Assembly: GCF_900100485.1 (NCBI RefSeq)
Contig: NZ_FNDH01000009.1
Location: 1 to 64,000, forward strand
Origin: Nitrosomonas sp. Nm132
Lineage (GTDB): Bacteria > Pseudomonadota > Gammaproteobacteria > Burkholderiales > Nitrosomonadaceae
Direction of reading: 5' to 3'
DNA: 64,000 bases
Of this stretch, positions 1-8,847 are shown piece after piece (positions within the stretch are counted from its first letter, which is position 1; the number at the start of each line of letters is the position of its first letter). The translations under genes and the position numbers were made by a program. A model generated the notes under the pieces. It saw only the letters and a list, made by a program, of their open reading frames with translations, ran no database searches and was not told where the DNA came from.

Positions 1-165
1 TCCGCTTGTAGCGCTTTACCTACCCAATGGTTGAATATCGTCCAGATGCGTTGCGGATTGACTTGCATTAGCTCAGCGACACGATTGACCGGCATTTCCC
101 GTTCAATCATGGCCAAAGTCAAGGCTTCAAACAGCAAGGTGAAACCACTATTGGCGCGTGCCTAC
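1..165 (-). pseudogene. ISL3-family transposase fragment
   Basis: Reading the minus strand, an open stretch enters from the window edge and encodes about 50 residues that include SGFTLLFEAL, EREMPVNRVAEL and NHWVGKAL. This is the helix-turn-helix part that follows the N-terminal zinc region in ISL3-family transposases. An in-frame stop lies just upstream of the first recognisable residues and no start codon is seen, so this is a remnant. What lies to its left is outside the window. It belongs to the host flank of the prophage, not to the phage. Confidence 0.6.
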
Positions 166-254
166 GGTACCGCTACATTAATTACATTGCCTGACGAAGT
201 CTTGATGCGGGGGAACTGCACAATGCAAATAACAAGTGTGCTCAAAGAAGTTAA

Positions 255-405
255 GGTGTTGCCATGTCCGTTCCACCAAAGCGTCAAATGTACTGCGGTT
301 CCTGGACAACATGGTTTTGATACTGGCAAGAAGGTTAATGGCCATAAACGTCACATTCTGGTGGACACACTGGGGTTATTGTTGACGGTTGTAGTGACTA
401 TGCTT
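255..405 (+). pseudogene. IS5-type transposase fragment
   Basis: A plus-strand stretch encodes QSVKCTAVPGQHGFDTGKK followed by [20 protein letters not shown]. This is the segment of IS5-family DDE transposases around the second catalytic region (usual form [24 protein letters not shown]). The similarity stops abruptly on both sides, although the open frame runs on. It is a short relic within the mosaic of IS debris next to the tRNA gene. Confidence 0.55.
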
Positions 406-517
406 CCAAACAGCTTCTTAGAAAGAATCAGCGCAAAAGTTGCTCCAAAGCATGAACTAGTTTATCCTTTCCACCCTATTATTTCTTGGCTGAAAAATCA
501 TTTAGCAGGAGCAAAAA

Positions 518-610
518 GGAGAAGTGACCGAGTGGCTTAAGGTGCACGCCTGGAAAGCGTGTGTATGGTTTATCGCCGTACCGCGGGTTCGAATCCCGCC
601 TTCTCCGCCA
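518..610 (+). tRNA. tRNA-Ser (anticodon GGA), prophage attachment gene
   Basis: The 93-base gene has the long variable arm expected of a class II serine tRNA. The acceptor stem GGAGAAG pairs with CTTCTCC and is followed by G and an encoded CCA. The anticodon loop reads CTGGAAA, giving anticodon GGA, which reads UCC and UCU. The T arm contains GGTTCGAATCC. The integrase gene starts its 3' end about 120 bases downstream, pointing away from the tRNA, which is the usual arrangement at a tRNA-targeting prophage junction. Confidence 0.95.
588..610. other. Probable attachment core (attL) in tRNA-Ser 3' end
   Basis: The 3' end of the tRNA gene, from the T arm to CCA, is the expected core for a tyrosine integrase encoded immediately beside it. 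The phage would restore the tRNA 3' end on integration. The matching attR is outside the window, so the exact core boundaries cannot be read here. Confidence 0.5.
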
Positions 611-728
611 TAAAACCATTAAAAATTAAATACTTACAGATAAACGGTTGACTGTTTTTGATCATATTTGGTCATGTTTTTGCATAGCGTGGTCAACATT
701 TTGGTCAACATTTAAGGGTTACGATCAA

Positions 729-1892
729 TTACTTTGTGATTCTGAGGATTGATAAATACTCCCCAAACATATCAAGCGCCTTGCCGCCTTGCTGCGTATT
801 TGAGGGTATCCAGCGAGCGTAAGTGTGTGCAGTAATTAACACGCTCGAGTGCCCCATCTGCGTAGATACCCAAGCCAAATTTTCTCCTGCTGATAGCATC
901 ATTGAAGCGAATGTGTGCCTAGTTTGGTAAGGGTTTCTATAGCGAACATTTGCTCGTTTCAATAATGGAATCCAAAGCGATTTCCTGATTTGCTGATCAC
1001 CGGTCCATTGCACGCCTTTAATCGGGTTAAGAAATATTTTGCCGCCTTGCAATAAAGTGTGCTGCTTTTGATTAATCAACGCTTGCTCAACAGGTGGCAG
1101 CATATCTATTTCGCGCGTCCCTGTTTTTGTTTTGGTTGTCTCATCAGCGTCAGAGAATTGAGTTTTTGCCTTGCTGATATTGATCTTCTTTCTATTGAAA
1201 TCGATGTCTGACCACTCCAACGCAATCAATTCTGATGTACGCATACCAGTCCAAAAGAACACAATGCATTGATTTTTGATTTGCCCGGCTGCGGCCTTAA
1301 TGATTGCTTGCTGCTCTTCCTGGGTAAACGGGTCCACATAATCTTTTGTGGCGGGCGCTTCATTGCGCTGATATGTCCAGCCAAGCAAAGGATTCAATTG
1401 AATCAGATCATCGTGAAGCGCGTCCTGTAGTGATGCACGTAGCGGACTTAGAATATTAGATATGCGCTTATTAGAGCAATTGAGATTGGCCGCCCACGTT
1501 CTCACATCATTTCGGCTCAAGCATGTTAATAATTTCGATCCAAATTGAGGTATTACCAGATTCTCAATTATCTTTCTGTAGTCGTTGTATGTACTGGCTT
1601 TGATGGTCGGCTTTTTATTAGCAAGCCATTCTATTAAATATGATTTGACAGTGTATTGAGATGGCGCGAACTTAAGCGCATTCTTTGAATTTGGAAACGT
1701 ATATGAATAATCAAATGTGCCTGCATCAATCGCGCTTAGTATTGCCGCTCTATGCTGGGCCGCCTTCTTTAAGTTAGTGGGCGTGGGCTTGAGTCTGATA
1801 CGCTCCTTGCAGCGCTTTCCTTTGTAGTAGAAGTCGATCTCAATCGACGAATCGCTTGACTCTCTGACTCCCGGATACTTGCCTCCACCCAT
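729..1892 (-). CDS. int: Phage tyrosine integrase
   Basis: This 387-residue site-specific recombinase would integrate the phage into the neighbouring tRNA-Ser gene. Residues 1-70 resemble the DUF3596-type arm-binding domain (short beta-rich segment with IEIDFYYKGKRC). A SAM-like core-binding domain spans roughly 80-170, and the catalytic domain follows. Catalytic features visible are TGMRTSEL (first arginine), TRHTFASMM (box II arginine and histidine, with the first HxxR histidine replaced as in many phage integrases), MGHSS, and HTYARW with the nucleophilic tyrosine. Its 5' end overlaps the excisionase-like gene by 124 bases, which is unusually long; a later internal start cannot be excluded. 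Confidence 0.93.
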   Translation of the reverse strand: MGGGKYPGVRESSDSSIEIDFYYKGKRCKERIRLKPTPTNLKKAAQHRAAILSAIDAGTFDYSYTFPNSKNALKFAPSQYTVKSYLIEWLANKKPTIKASTYNDYRKIIENLVIPQFGSKLLTCLSRNDVRTWAANLNCSNKRISNILSPLRASLQDALHDDLIQLNPLLGWTYQRNEAPATKDYVDPFTQEEQQAIIKAAAGQIKNQCIVFFWTGMRTSELIALEWSDIDFNRKKINISKAKTQFSDADETTKTKTGTREIDMLPPVEQALINQKQHTLLQGGKIFLNPIKGVQWTGDQQIRKSLWIPLLKRANVRYRNPYQTRHTFASMMLSAGENLAWVSTQMGHSSVLITAHTYARWIPSNTQQGGKALDMFGEYLSILRITK

Positions 1893-2053
1893 GAATGATA
1901 CCCCTCAACGTTGATTAGAATTCTTCCGTCAGGCGCTTTAGTGTACTCCCGCCCCCTGATCCAGTCACCACGCGAAATTTTTGATCTGATTGCGTCCGGT
2001 GTATAGCCTGTTACTTGGCAGAATTTATCAATTGTTACGTAGTTTGCAATCAT
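1769..2053 (-). CDS. Excisionase-like DNA-binding protein
   Basis: The 94-residue product begins with a winged-helix-like segment (YVTIDKFCQVTGYTPDAIRS, then a basic GDWIRGREY turn and DGRILINVEGYHSW). This pattern is typical of small phage excisionases that sit directly upstream of integrase. Family members usually end shortly after the GYxxWVE motif. Here the frame continues for about 35 more residues, rich in Ser and Arg, across the integrase start. The tail may be unimportant or may reflect a lost stop codon. Role inferred from motif and position: directing excision with the integrase. Confidence 0.7.
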   Translation of the reverse strand: MIANYVTIDKFCQVTGYTPDAIRSKISRGDWIRGREYTKAPDGRILINVEGYHSWVEASIRESESQAIRRLRSTSTTKESAARSVSDSSPRPLT

Positions 2054-2093
2054 AATTCACCTAGCCATACGCTTTCTTCTGTTTCGCTCATAA

Positions 2094-2318
2094 CTATTTA
2101 TTTTTATCTAGGATTTTGTTGTGGCATTCTTCACAAATCGGATAACCGGGCTCGTTATATAGAGAATCATCCTCACATCTGCCAGTCGGCTCATCGCAAT
2201 CTGAGCATATCTGCCTTGTCCCTGGATAATGTGTTGCATTCCATCTCGCATGCTCTTTTTGCGTCATTGCGCGTCGTATGCCACCTGGCCATTCGTTATT
2301 GCTCATATGCATGCTCAT
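2094..2318 (-). CDS. Small zinc-ribbon-like protein
   Basis: A 74-residue protein of unknown function. It has two Cys pairs, CSDC near residue 38 and CEEC near residue 63, spaced like a single zinc ribbon. The start codon overlaps the stop of the preceding ASCH-like gene as ATGA, so translation is probably coupled. It is the last gene of the leftward recombination operon before the integration genes. Confidence 0.6.
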   Translation of the reverse strand: MSMHMSNNEWPGGIRRAMTQKEHARWNATHYPGTRQICSDCDEPTGRCEDDSLYNEPGYPICEECHNKILDKNK

Positions 2319-2884
2319 ATCCTTCTGAATTCAATCTTCCAAACGTATGGATCTTCATTCCACGATCCTTTCCCGTTTATTTGTTCCCAGATGCGCCAAT
2401 AAGCCTTTCTTGGTTTTTCATACGAAGTACATCCCCACTCCGCAGCTTCAGATTCACCTGGAACACCCTCGGCAATCGCATCTTCTACGCTAATATCCTG
2501 CAAACGCTCAACGCCCACACTCACCATTTCCAAATTGATACGCGATACCAGGCGCGGCATCAATATTGACGGTTTCCATCGTATATCTGAGATGTCATAT
2601 GGATTGGGAGGAGTAGCTGCGTAGTAATATTTGCCAGATATGATCTGGAACGTCTCCCTCACCCAAAGCCTGTCTCCAATTTTTCCAAACGGGCAATGAA
2701 TAGTGATATCTTGTAGCTTTGGCAGCAACAAACCGGCAAGTGGTTTTTTAAGCCAGTCGCCCATCAAATTTCCTTCTTTGCTCAATTCTGGCTGAGGATT
2801 AACGATTCTCCTGGTCTGAGTTTTGCGATTTTCCAGTAACGCCCTAACCATCTGCGATGAAAAAATAATTGGTCTTGCTTTCAT
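2315..2884 (-). CDS. ASCH-like phage protein
   Basis: The 189-residue protein opens with MKARPIIFSSQMVRALLE and KTQTRRI, the start of a widespread phage family often placed in the ASCH/PUA-like group of predicted RNA- or nucleotide-binding domains. Further family-like parts are GDRLWVRETF around residue 90 and a C-terminal tryptophan-rich end (WNEDPYVWKIEF). The precise role is unknown. Both ends overlap their neighbours by four bases, consistent with one polycistronic early transcript. Confidence 0.7.
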   Translation of the reverse strand: MKARPIIFSSQMVRALLENRKTQTRRIVNPQPELSKEGNLMGDWLKKPLAGLLLPKLQDITIHCPFGKIGDRLWVRETFQIISGKYYYAATPPNPYDISDIRWKPSILMPRLVSRINLEMVSVGVERLQDISVEDAIAEGVPGESEAAEWGCTSYEKPRKAYWRIWEQINGKGSWNEDPYVWKIEFRRI

Positions 2885-3786
2885 CGTGCTGCTTCAACTT
2901 TCTCAATACTCACCACTCCTCCCAGCACAGAATTGATGGCTGAGAAAGCTTCGCGCGCTGCATTGGCGCTCAGAATGATTTCAGCATCAAAGATGCTCAT
3001 CTCATCCATGTCTGGATCGCGATCTTCAAGACCGATGTAACCAATTCGTTTTAAAACTAAATCCTTGGTGAGAACGAATGAAAATTTGTCATCATAGGTC
3101 ATTGCCAACTCAACGCAGCTTCGGCCGTTTTCTATGAGCTCTTTAATATCATCCAGATTGATATTGTTGTTTGTAATTCGTATTGTTCCTCCGCCTTCAT
3201 GGTTCTTTAATAAAGCTCTATCGTCGATTGAGAAAGAGTGTGGCGGCTCACTTGTTTGTACCCAATTTGTAAATTGGGACGAGGGTATGACATTAGTCCG
3301 CCAGCGACGTAATTCATAATCTCCGCCCAAGCTTTTACACAATAACCCGATCAAGCTATCCACCTTTGTTGCACTAGAAGAATCCACCACCAATAATCCA
3401 GCTTTAAAATCAAACCATGCTCGCGTAATCGAGGCTCTGGCAAATGCTTTTGCAAGCAGTTCTATAATCACAAGCTCTTTGATTTCGCGCATTTGCTTGC
3501 GCCCAACTGAGAAACCTTGCTGTTCTTCAAATTTCTTTGAGCGCAGCTTAGTTTCTTCTACTACTACACTGGCCGGCAATACTTTGCTATCTTCTCGCAT
3601 GGCAATAACCGCCACGTTATCGACGATGCGGACTAGACTTTCTTGCGCCTCAATCGGTGGCACAAAACCTCTGCTAACCGCATCTGATGCACCGCATGGC
3701 GCGAATGGTCTGATTGATACTGCTGCCTCCAGAGTCTCCGGGGTGATTCCGGTAAAAGTTAAAATGGTTGCGTTTTTTGCGAGCAT
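2881..3786 (-). CDS. rdgC: Recombination-associated protein RdgC
   Basis: A 301-residue RdgC homologue, close to the normal length of about 300. Recognisable parts are the N-terminal ITPETLEA, the RPFAPCG loop, the GFVPP segment, and the central QGFSVGRKQMREIKE, which is strongly conserved in the family. RdgC forms a ring dimer on double-stranded DNA and limits RecA access. Phages commonly carry it with exonuclease and annealing genes. It lies fourth from the distal end of the leftward operon. Confidence 0.92.
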   Translation of the reverse strand: MLAKNATILTFTGITPETLEAAVSIRPFAPCGASDAVSRGFVPPIEAQESLVRIVDNVAVIAMREDSKVLPASVVVEETKLRSKKFEEQQGFSVGRKQMREIKELVIIELLAKAFARASITRAWFDFKAGLLVVDSSSATKVDSLIGLLCKSLGGDYELRRWRTNVIPSSQFTNWVQTSEPPHSFSIDDRALLKNHEGGGTIRITNNNINLDDIKELIENGRSCVELAMTYDDKFSFVLTKDLVLKRIGYIGLEDRDPDMDEMSIFDAEIILSANAAREAFSAINSVLGGVVSIEKVEAAR

Positions 3787-3838
3787 TTTTTAGTTTCCAT
3801 TTATTTTTTTCGATTAACAAAACGTAATATTTTTATCT

Positions 3839-4324
3839 CTAAGCAGCATCTGTTTCCCACGCCACCGGCATGAAAATCTCCTGACAGTTCAACTCTGATT
3901 TTACAAATACGTAAATTCCTTTCCCGGCAGTTCCGAATAGACCGTATGACTTCCAGTCGCATTCCTCTTTGGCATTGCACTCGTAAGGATTGGTTGAGAC
4001 TCCTTCACATCCTGGGCATCGGAATTCTAGTTTTCCCATGGATGCCTTTGCCTCTTCAACAGTATTAAATATGCGAACTTTGTTACCTTTGATTTCTGGC
4101 TGTTTGGCATCTTGGTAATAGTTCATGTACCAGTAGTTGCGCTTACTCTCCCATACATCGAGGATGAGTGCTGCTGATAGTCCTGTTTTTTCTGCGTAAT
4201 GCTCAGCTCGCGCAACAACCCAGTTGAGCTTCCCTCGGTAGTCGTGAAAATTTGGACTTTTCTTCTCGTCATGCTCCACCGCAGCAACCAGTTTTTTATA
4301 TCCATCACATTCAGTAATGCTCAT
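3839..4324 (-). CDS. Hypothetical protein with zinc-binding segment
   Basis: A 161-residue protein I do not recognise. Residues 1-90 look helical and charged. A middle part contains CPGC followed by two further Cys (YECNAKEECDW), which could bind zinc. The start overlaps the stop of the ATPase gene by ATGA, so the two are probably translated together. That makes an accessory role to the ATPase plausible, but nothing in the sequence proves it. Confidence 0.6.
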   Translation of the reverse strand: MSITECDGYKKLVAAVEHDEKKSPNFHDYRGKLNWVVARAEHYAEKTGLSAALILDVWESKRNYWYMNYYQDAKQPEIKGNKVRIFNTVEEAKASMGKLEFRCPGCEGVSTNPYECNAKEECDWKSYGLFGTAGKGIYVFVKSELNCQEIFMPVAWETDAA

Positions 4325-6075
4325 GCTACCGCCTCCTCTTGTACCTCAACTTGCTCAAGCACTCCGTCCTGCATCCAGTGCGCCTGAATATTGTTGAATG
4401 CGTTAGCTACGGCTTGCGCATGCTGCTTTTGCAGCGTGCCATTGATGATGCAGGTATCAATCTCATCTCTGATTGCGAGCTCTTCAAGAAACATGAATAC
4501 GCTTACTCGTGATGAACTTTCCAGAATATCCATTCCGTCGATGATGAACAGCTTCAGACCGGACACATGACTGACAGCCTCCGCCAGAAGAACATCTGCG
4601 CGCCACTGGAATGACTTTGAACTCAAACAATAGGGTCTGCCTTCCACCATTACGTTCATATCACTATCAAGCGTTACTGGAGGCCATCCGGTGATATCTG
4701 CAGTAAATTCCAATCTCTTTAGGAATGGCGCAATTGCTTCTTTTAAAAATTCTCCTGGGATACCATCTGGCGCGAGAGCATCAGCCACTTTTAGCCACTT
4801 CATTACTTGAGTGTGATGCTCAAGTGCTTTTGCCGTTTTTTGGTCTGCCTCCATTAAAGCTTTCACTTGTTCAGACAGACTTTTTATTTCATCATCAAGA
4901 GATTTTTTTTGAGACTTCAATTCATCGCGCTTGGCGGTGATCGCAAGAAACGCTGCATCGTCAATTTGTGATGTAGTTGAATTGATAGCATCAAGCTGTG
5001 CTTTTGCTTTTTCTGAATTAGCCAGATCTCGCTTATCGTTTTCAATCGAGTTGAGAATGATGTTTAGACTATTTTCAAATGTTGTCAGGTTGGCGGCTGC
5101 ATCCTCATCACCCCTCATATCGCCATGTTCTATTAGTTTTTTATCTCTGCCTAAAAATATAACCTCGGTCCCACATGATGGGCAGTGACACACTGTATCA
5201 TCGGAAGTTATGTTACTGGCCAACCGCCTAGTGTTTTCGATTAGCGCCTCTGTGTCTTTGGCTTGCTGCAAATCGAATTCTAATTTTTTCTGGATCCTTG
5301 GTATTTTGGCTGCTTCTTCTTGCAGAGTTGCAATCTCTGATGCTCTGGCATCAGACTTGCTTTTCTCAGCGTCCATAGCTCCATATTGTTGAGTAACCTG
5401 ATCATATTCAACATTAATGGTTGCAAGTAATTGCTCTTTTTCCATCACTGCATTTTGCATTTGAGTGAGGTCTCCCTCTGCTTTGGCTTTCCATTCAGGG
5501 GCCTTTTTATCACCGTAAGCCTCTCCAGTGACGCCTTTCCACAAAACCTTTTCATCTCTGGCTTTTGTTTGAGCCTCAGCTTGCGCGTCTGGAAATCCTG
5601 CGCGTAGGAGCGGAATGACATGATCAGCCATTTGCCCATCAATACCCTTGGCAATCATGCGATCTTTGATCTTTTCGCTTGTTATCTTTGTGCCCGAGAT
5701 ATTAAGAACAAGTTTGCGTATCTCATCCGATTTGGATGCTGCAAATCTGGATGCAGTGAGCACGTAGGGGAGGGCGGGCGCAGGATCAATGCCTTGCCCC
5801 TTGACCGTTCCGTTTTTCAGAATCCGATGGTAAAAATAGCTATCTCCGACCGTGACTTCTGCCATGCCATCCTCGTTGCCATTAATGAGCCAAGGAGCTT
5901 CTTGTTTGAGTTTGACGCGACAAAGACCGCCGGTTAACGCCATAGACACAGCATCTGCAATACAGGTTTTGCCCGATGCGTTATTGCCAGCAACAAAAAT
6001 AATCGGCTTCCTGACTTCGATTTCTGCTTTTTTTACAGCTAGCAAATTGTTTATATTTATATTGTCTAGTTTCAT
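4321..6075 (-). CDS. Rad50/SbcC-like SMC-type ATPase
   Basis: The 584-residue protein has the layout of a short Rad50. Walker A is GNNASGKT near residue 30. Long coiled-coil arms occupy about 180-275 and 330-420, separated by a zinc-hook-like CHCPSCG near residue 297. A C-terminal ATPase half has SSKSFQWRADVLLAEA (signature region) and LFIIDGMD (Walker B variant, with no Glu directly after the Asp). Rad50-type proteins tether and process DNA ends with a nuclease. Here the next gene, overlapping by four bases, encodes a DEDD exonuclease rather than an Mre11 phosphoesterase. Confidence 0.85.
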   Translation of the reverse strand: MKLDNININNLLAVKKAEIEVRKPIIFVAGNNASGKTCIADAVSMALTGGLCRVKLKQEAPWLINGNEDGMAEVTVGDSYFYHRILKNGTVKGQGIDPAPALPYVLTASRFAASKSDEIRKLVLNISGTKITSEKIKDRMIAKGIDGQMADHVIPLLRAGFPDAQAEAQTKARDEKVLWKGVTGEAYGDKKAPEWKAKAEGDLTQMQNAVMEKEQLLATINVEYDQVTQQYGAMDAEKSKSDARASEIATLQEEAAKIPRIQKKLEFDLQQAKDTEALIENTRRLASNITSDDTVCHCPSCGTEVIFLGRDKKLIEHGDMRGDEDAAANLTTFENSLNIILNSIENDKRDLANSEKAKAQLDAINSTTSQIDDAAFLAITAKRDELKSQKKSLDDEIKSLSEQVKALMEADQKTAKALEHHTQVMKWLKVADALAPDGIPGEFLKEAIAPFLKRLEFTADITGWPPVTLDSDMNVMVEGRPYCLSSKSFQWRADVLLAEAVSHVSGLKLFIIDGMDILESSSRVSVFMFLEELAIRDEIDTCIINGTLQKQHAQAVANAFNNIQAHWMQDGVLEQVEVQEEAVA

Positions 6076-6734
6076 TGTGTAAGTGCCTTGATAAGGTATT
6101 GATCAACGTCTGGTTGCTTTAAAAGCCACGCTCTATAATCTGGCGGGACATCTTTGATCGGTGTCCCCCGGTGCCTACCAAATGGCATTACTTTTGGAAT
6201 TCTGGCTTCTTCAGAACACAGCCATAGCTCTTCCCATGACGAAACATTTTTCAACTTATCTTTCAATATGCTCATCAGTAACAATCTATTGCCGTCCACG
6301 TCGGCTCTAGCTGAGTGTGCGTGCATGCATAAATCTCTAGCAATACTTCTATGCAAGAAATAAATCATTGAGGATTGATTGTGACTCTCTAACTCAGGCC
6401 ACAGGCTACGCGAAAGAGCGAGTGTGCAAATACGTTTTACATCAGGATTGCCAATTGCAGTCCAGTCGAAATCTACGTTGTGACCTATTAAGTACTCCAC
6501 TCCATCTGGCAATTGGAACGTGCTGGAAGGAGGGCAATCCACCAGATCCTCATCCATGATGTGATGCACCGCCATGGCAGACAGTTGGATTGGTTTGGAG
6601 GGTTTGTATCTTTCATGGAACACATTTACTACATCCAGTGATGCCAAGTCGGCAATCTCAATCCAAGCTGCTTCTACAATTTCCGGATCGTTAATTCCGG
6701 TTGTTTCTGTATCGAATATGATTGCTTTGCTCAT
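6072..6734 (-). CDS. ExoX-like DEDD 3'-5' exonuclease
   Basis: About 220 residues. The N-terminal domain has the exonuclease motif I IIFDTETTG with the catalytic Asp and Glu, motif II near YLIGHNVDFDW, and a motif III region HSARADVDGN. The last 45 residues (KVMPFGRHRGTPIKDVPPDY) match the small domain found at the end of exodeoxyribonuclease X and related proteins. I chose the internal ATG at 6734 because AAAGGA lies at a good distance before it; a longer form from 6761 is open. It probably trims single-strand ends together with the ATPase. Confidence 0.85.
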   Translation of the reverse strand: MSKAIIFDTETTGINDPEIVEAAWIEIADLASLDVVNVFHERYKPSKPIQLSAMAVHHIMDEDLVDCPPSSTFQLPDGVEYLIGHNVDFDWTAIGNPDVKRICTLALSRSLWPELESHNQSSMIYFLHRSIARDLCMHAHSARADVDGNRLLLMSILKDKLKNVSSWEELWLCSEEARIPKVMPFGRHRGTPIKDVPPDYRAWLLKQPDVDQYLIKALTQ

Positions 6735-6738
6735 AAAA

Positions 6739-6936
6739 TTATCCTTTGATGAATTCGCCACGAAGATTTCTCATGCTTATTCCTTCTCTTTTAAGGGTCT
6801 CATGAGGTCTAATTTTTTGAGAAAATGAATATCCGTCCGCGCTAAAATCTAATTCAACATAAATACAATCATTCATTGACTCTCTTTTTAAAATCTCATA
6901 AAGATTTTCAATTGCTTGTTTTAATTGTTCGCTCAT
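6739..6936 (-). CDS. Hypothetical 65-residue protein
   Basis: A small acidic protein (helical N-terminus with LKQAIENLYEILKRE, then a strand-rich part). No family recognised. It fills the gap between the annealing-protein gene and the exonuclease and ends five bases before the exonuclease start. The spacing and its orientation within the operon make it likely to be real. Confidence 0.5.
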   Translation of the reverse strand: MSEQLKQAIENLYEILKRESMNDCIYVELDFSADGYSFSQKIRPHETLKREGISMRNLRGEFIKG

Positions 6937-6999
6937 AATTTACTTAAATCCTTTATCTCTTTTGAAAACCACGCTGCACTCTCGTCCTACTCATAATCA

Positions 7000-8001
7000 T
7001 CACCCCAAATCAATTTGTTTACGTTGTCTTGTCGGCTGCGGTGCAGGCTGCTCTAATACTGCTCCACTAGACTCGCCTGGCGCTTCGTTTCTGAATCCTT
7101 CAGAGACCGCCTGCTCGGTGTTTTGACTTGCTGTTGATATTTCGCCCGTTTCCTGGTCAACAGATTCTCCTGTTGCTGGGATATTCCCAACATCATGCGT
7201 CGATTTAAGGTCTTGTAGATTGACATTGGCTGAATAAGAGCCGTCCGATTGAGGCGTTACATCGATAATGTCGCGCGCTTCCTCGCTACTCCTGCCCATG
7301 CCCATGATTACATCAGGCGCATATATAGAGGCGAAGAAGGAAGCTGCGCGATACTGAAGCATCTGTAAACGCATGGCTCCTTGCCATTTTGAGCCATCCT
7401 TGGCATACCAGCCTTCCTCCACCGCCATCTGCATCGTTACTGGGATGGACTGAACAATCTCTTTCGTTGGCCGCATGTTTTCATCCAATTCATAAGCCCA
7501 GGCAATGCATTCCAAATTTTCAATTTCAACGTCATGCTCAACATAGTTGAACTTTCTGAGCTGATTATTCCAATCCGTTTTCTCTTTATACTTTGCCTTG
7601 ATGAGGCCAAGATTTTGCCGCTTGAACTTGAGCGGTGTGAACCGTCGAGACGCATTGACTGCGGCAATCTGGTATTTTGCTGACCAGCGTAATTGACCTT
7701 GGATCACATCCGCATTCTGCATGACGCTGATTACAGACAGCCCGACAGAATTAGCTACCTCCATGGCAACCAGGCAGTTGCCGATTGCTGATGGATTCTC
7801 GACTAAAGTAATGTTTCCTTGTTTGTCTTTTTTCTCATTGAATTGTCGAAATGGTTCCGGTACCGCATTGGAAGTGGCAAATGCTCTTGATATTCTGCAC
7901 GCCAGCTCAAAACCGCTTTTGGAGAAGAAATCAACCTTTACATCAGGCGTACTCACCAGTTGGTTAGTTTTCAATGCTGTTAGTTGCGTTGTTTGTTGCA
8001 T
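7000..8001 (-). CDS. recT: RecT-family single-strand annealing protein
   Basis: The 333-residue protein carries the RecT-type core: an N-terminal segment on recruiting to ends, ASRRFTPLKF, the pair EEGWYAKDGSKWQ, and MLQYRAASFFASIYAPDVIMGM, where RecT proteins carry the conserved RYRA-A-FF-R-Y-P motif. The C-terminal 70 residues are Gln- and Ser-rich and probably disordered. RecT anneals complementary single strands after exonuclease resection. Its nuclease partner (8848-9675) lies upstream in the operon, separated by an inserted HNH gene. Confidence 0.85.
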   Translation of the reverse strand: MQQTTQLTALKTNQLVSTPDVKVDFFSKSGFELACRISRAFATSNAVPEPFRQFNEKKDKQGNITLVENPSAIGNCLVAMEVANSVGLSVISVMQNADVIQGQLRWSAKYQIAAVNASRRFTPLKFKRQNLGLIKAKYKEKTDWNNQLRKFNYVEHDVEIENLECIAWAYELDENMRPTKEIVQSIPVTMQMAVEEGWYAKDGSKWQGAMRLQMLQYRAASFFASIYAPDVIMGMGRSSEEARDIIDVTPQSDGSYSANVNLQDLKSTHDVGNIPATGESVDQETGEISTASQNTEQAVSEGFRNEAPGESSGAVLEQPAPQPTRQRKQIDLG

Positions 8002-8240
8002 GATTTTTTCCTTTTAAAAATTTAAATACTGTGGTGAATGCATTAATCTAGTCTGGCTTTCTGCCGCATTTAAACCCACTTTTTTGGCTACAGCCTCCTA
8101 GTTGGCTGGTATGACGTTTTGCGGCATAAGTCATCGTTATTCCCCGTCTTTCCATGAGTGTTCGCATCTGGAGTCTCACCATAGCGGCCAGGTCTTATTG
8201 ATGCATTCAGTTAACTCTCTCTAAAATGACATGATGATTA

Positions 8241-8840
8241 TTAAAATTTGTTCCAGTAGGGATGGCGTCTCATCCGAGCATGTAGTTGCATGTGATATCC
8301 AGTGGTACAGATCATAAGGTTGCTTGGGTTATTATTGGTTTTGTCACAATCTATGTGGTGAACCACTTCTCCTTTGCGTAATTTACGGCCAATAGCTTTT
8401 TCAGCTATCAACACGTGCTCGTATCTTCGAGATTTTCTATCTTCGCTTACACGAACATAGCCGTGTGAACTCATTGATACATTGCCTCTCGCCATTAATG
8501 ATGTGGTTTCTCCTGCGCCGCGCATTTTCAATCCGCTATTGAGTATTGCTTTTATTGCACTCGTAGTTGAGATACCTAATTTCTCAGCAACATCTGTTGA
8601 CGACATCCCTGATGAGTACAATGATGCCGCCAATGAATGATCAAATTTTCTTCTGGAAAAATTTGGCTTCCCTTTTGATCTCTCTCCTTTTGATTGCATC
8701 TTGATGCCAAATTTATTTAAATGACTCCAGACTGTTGTTACAGAACAATCCATGACCTCTGCTATTTCCTTTAGAAGCTTCCCTGATTGATAAAGGTCAG
8801 ACATTTTCTTTACTTGATCTGTGCTTTTTATTTTTTGCAT
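8241..8840 (-). CDS. HNH homing-type endonuclease with two HTH repeats
   Basis: About 199 residues from the chosen ATG at 8840, which has AAAGG upstream and starts just after the stop of the nuclease gene. Two helix-turn-helix segments (near residues 10-45 and 65-110) recall resolvase-type DNA-binding modules. The C-terminal half is an HNH nuclease: RRYEHVLIAEKAIGRKL, then VVHHIDCDKTNNNPSNLMI. This is the usual architecture of free-standing phage homing endonucleases. A 238-base noncoding stretch follows it before recT, which suggests that it came in as an insertion. Confidence 0.85.
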   Translation of the reverse strand: MQKIKSTDQVKKMSDLYQSGKLLKEIAEVMDCSVTTVWSHLNKFGIKMQSKGERSKGKPNFSRRKFDHSLAASLYSSGMSSTDVAEKLGISTTSAIKAILNSGLKMRGAGETTSLMARGNVSMSSHGYVRVSEDRKSRRYEHVLIAEKAIGRKLRKGEVVHHIDCDKTNNNPSNLMICTTGYHMQLHARMRRHPYWNKF

Positions 8841-8847
8841 AACGCGA

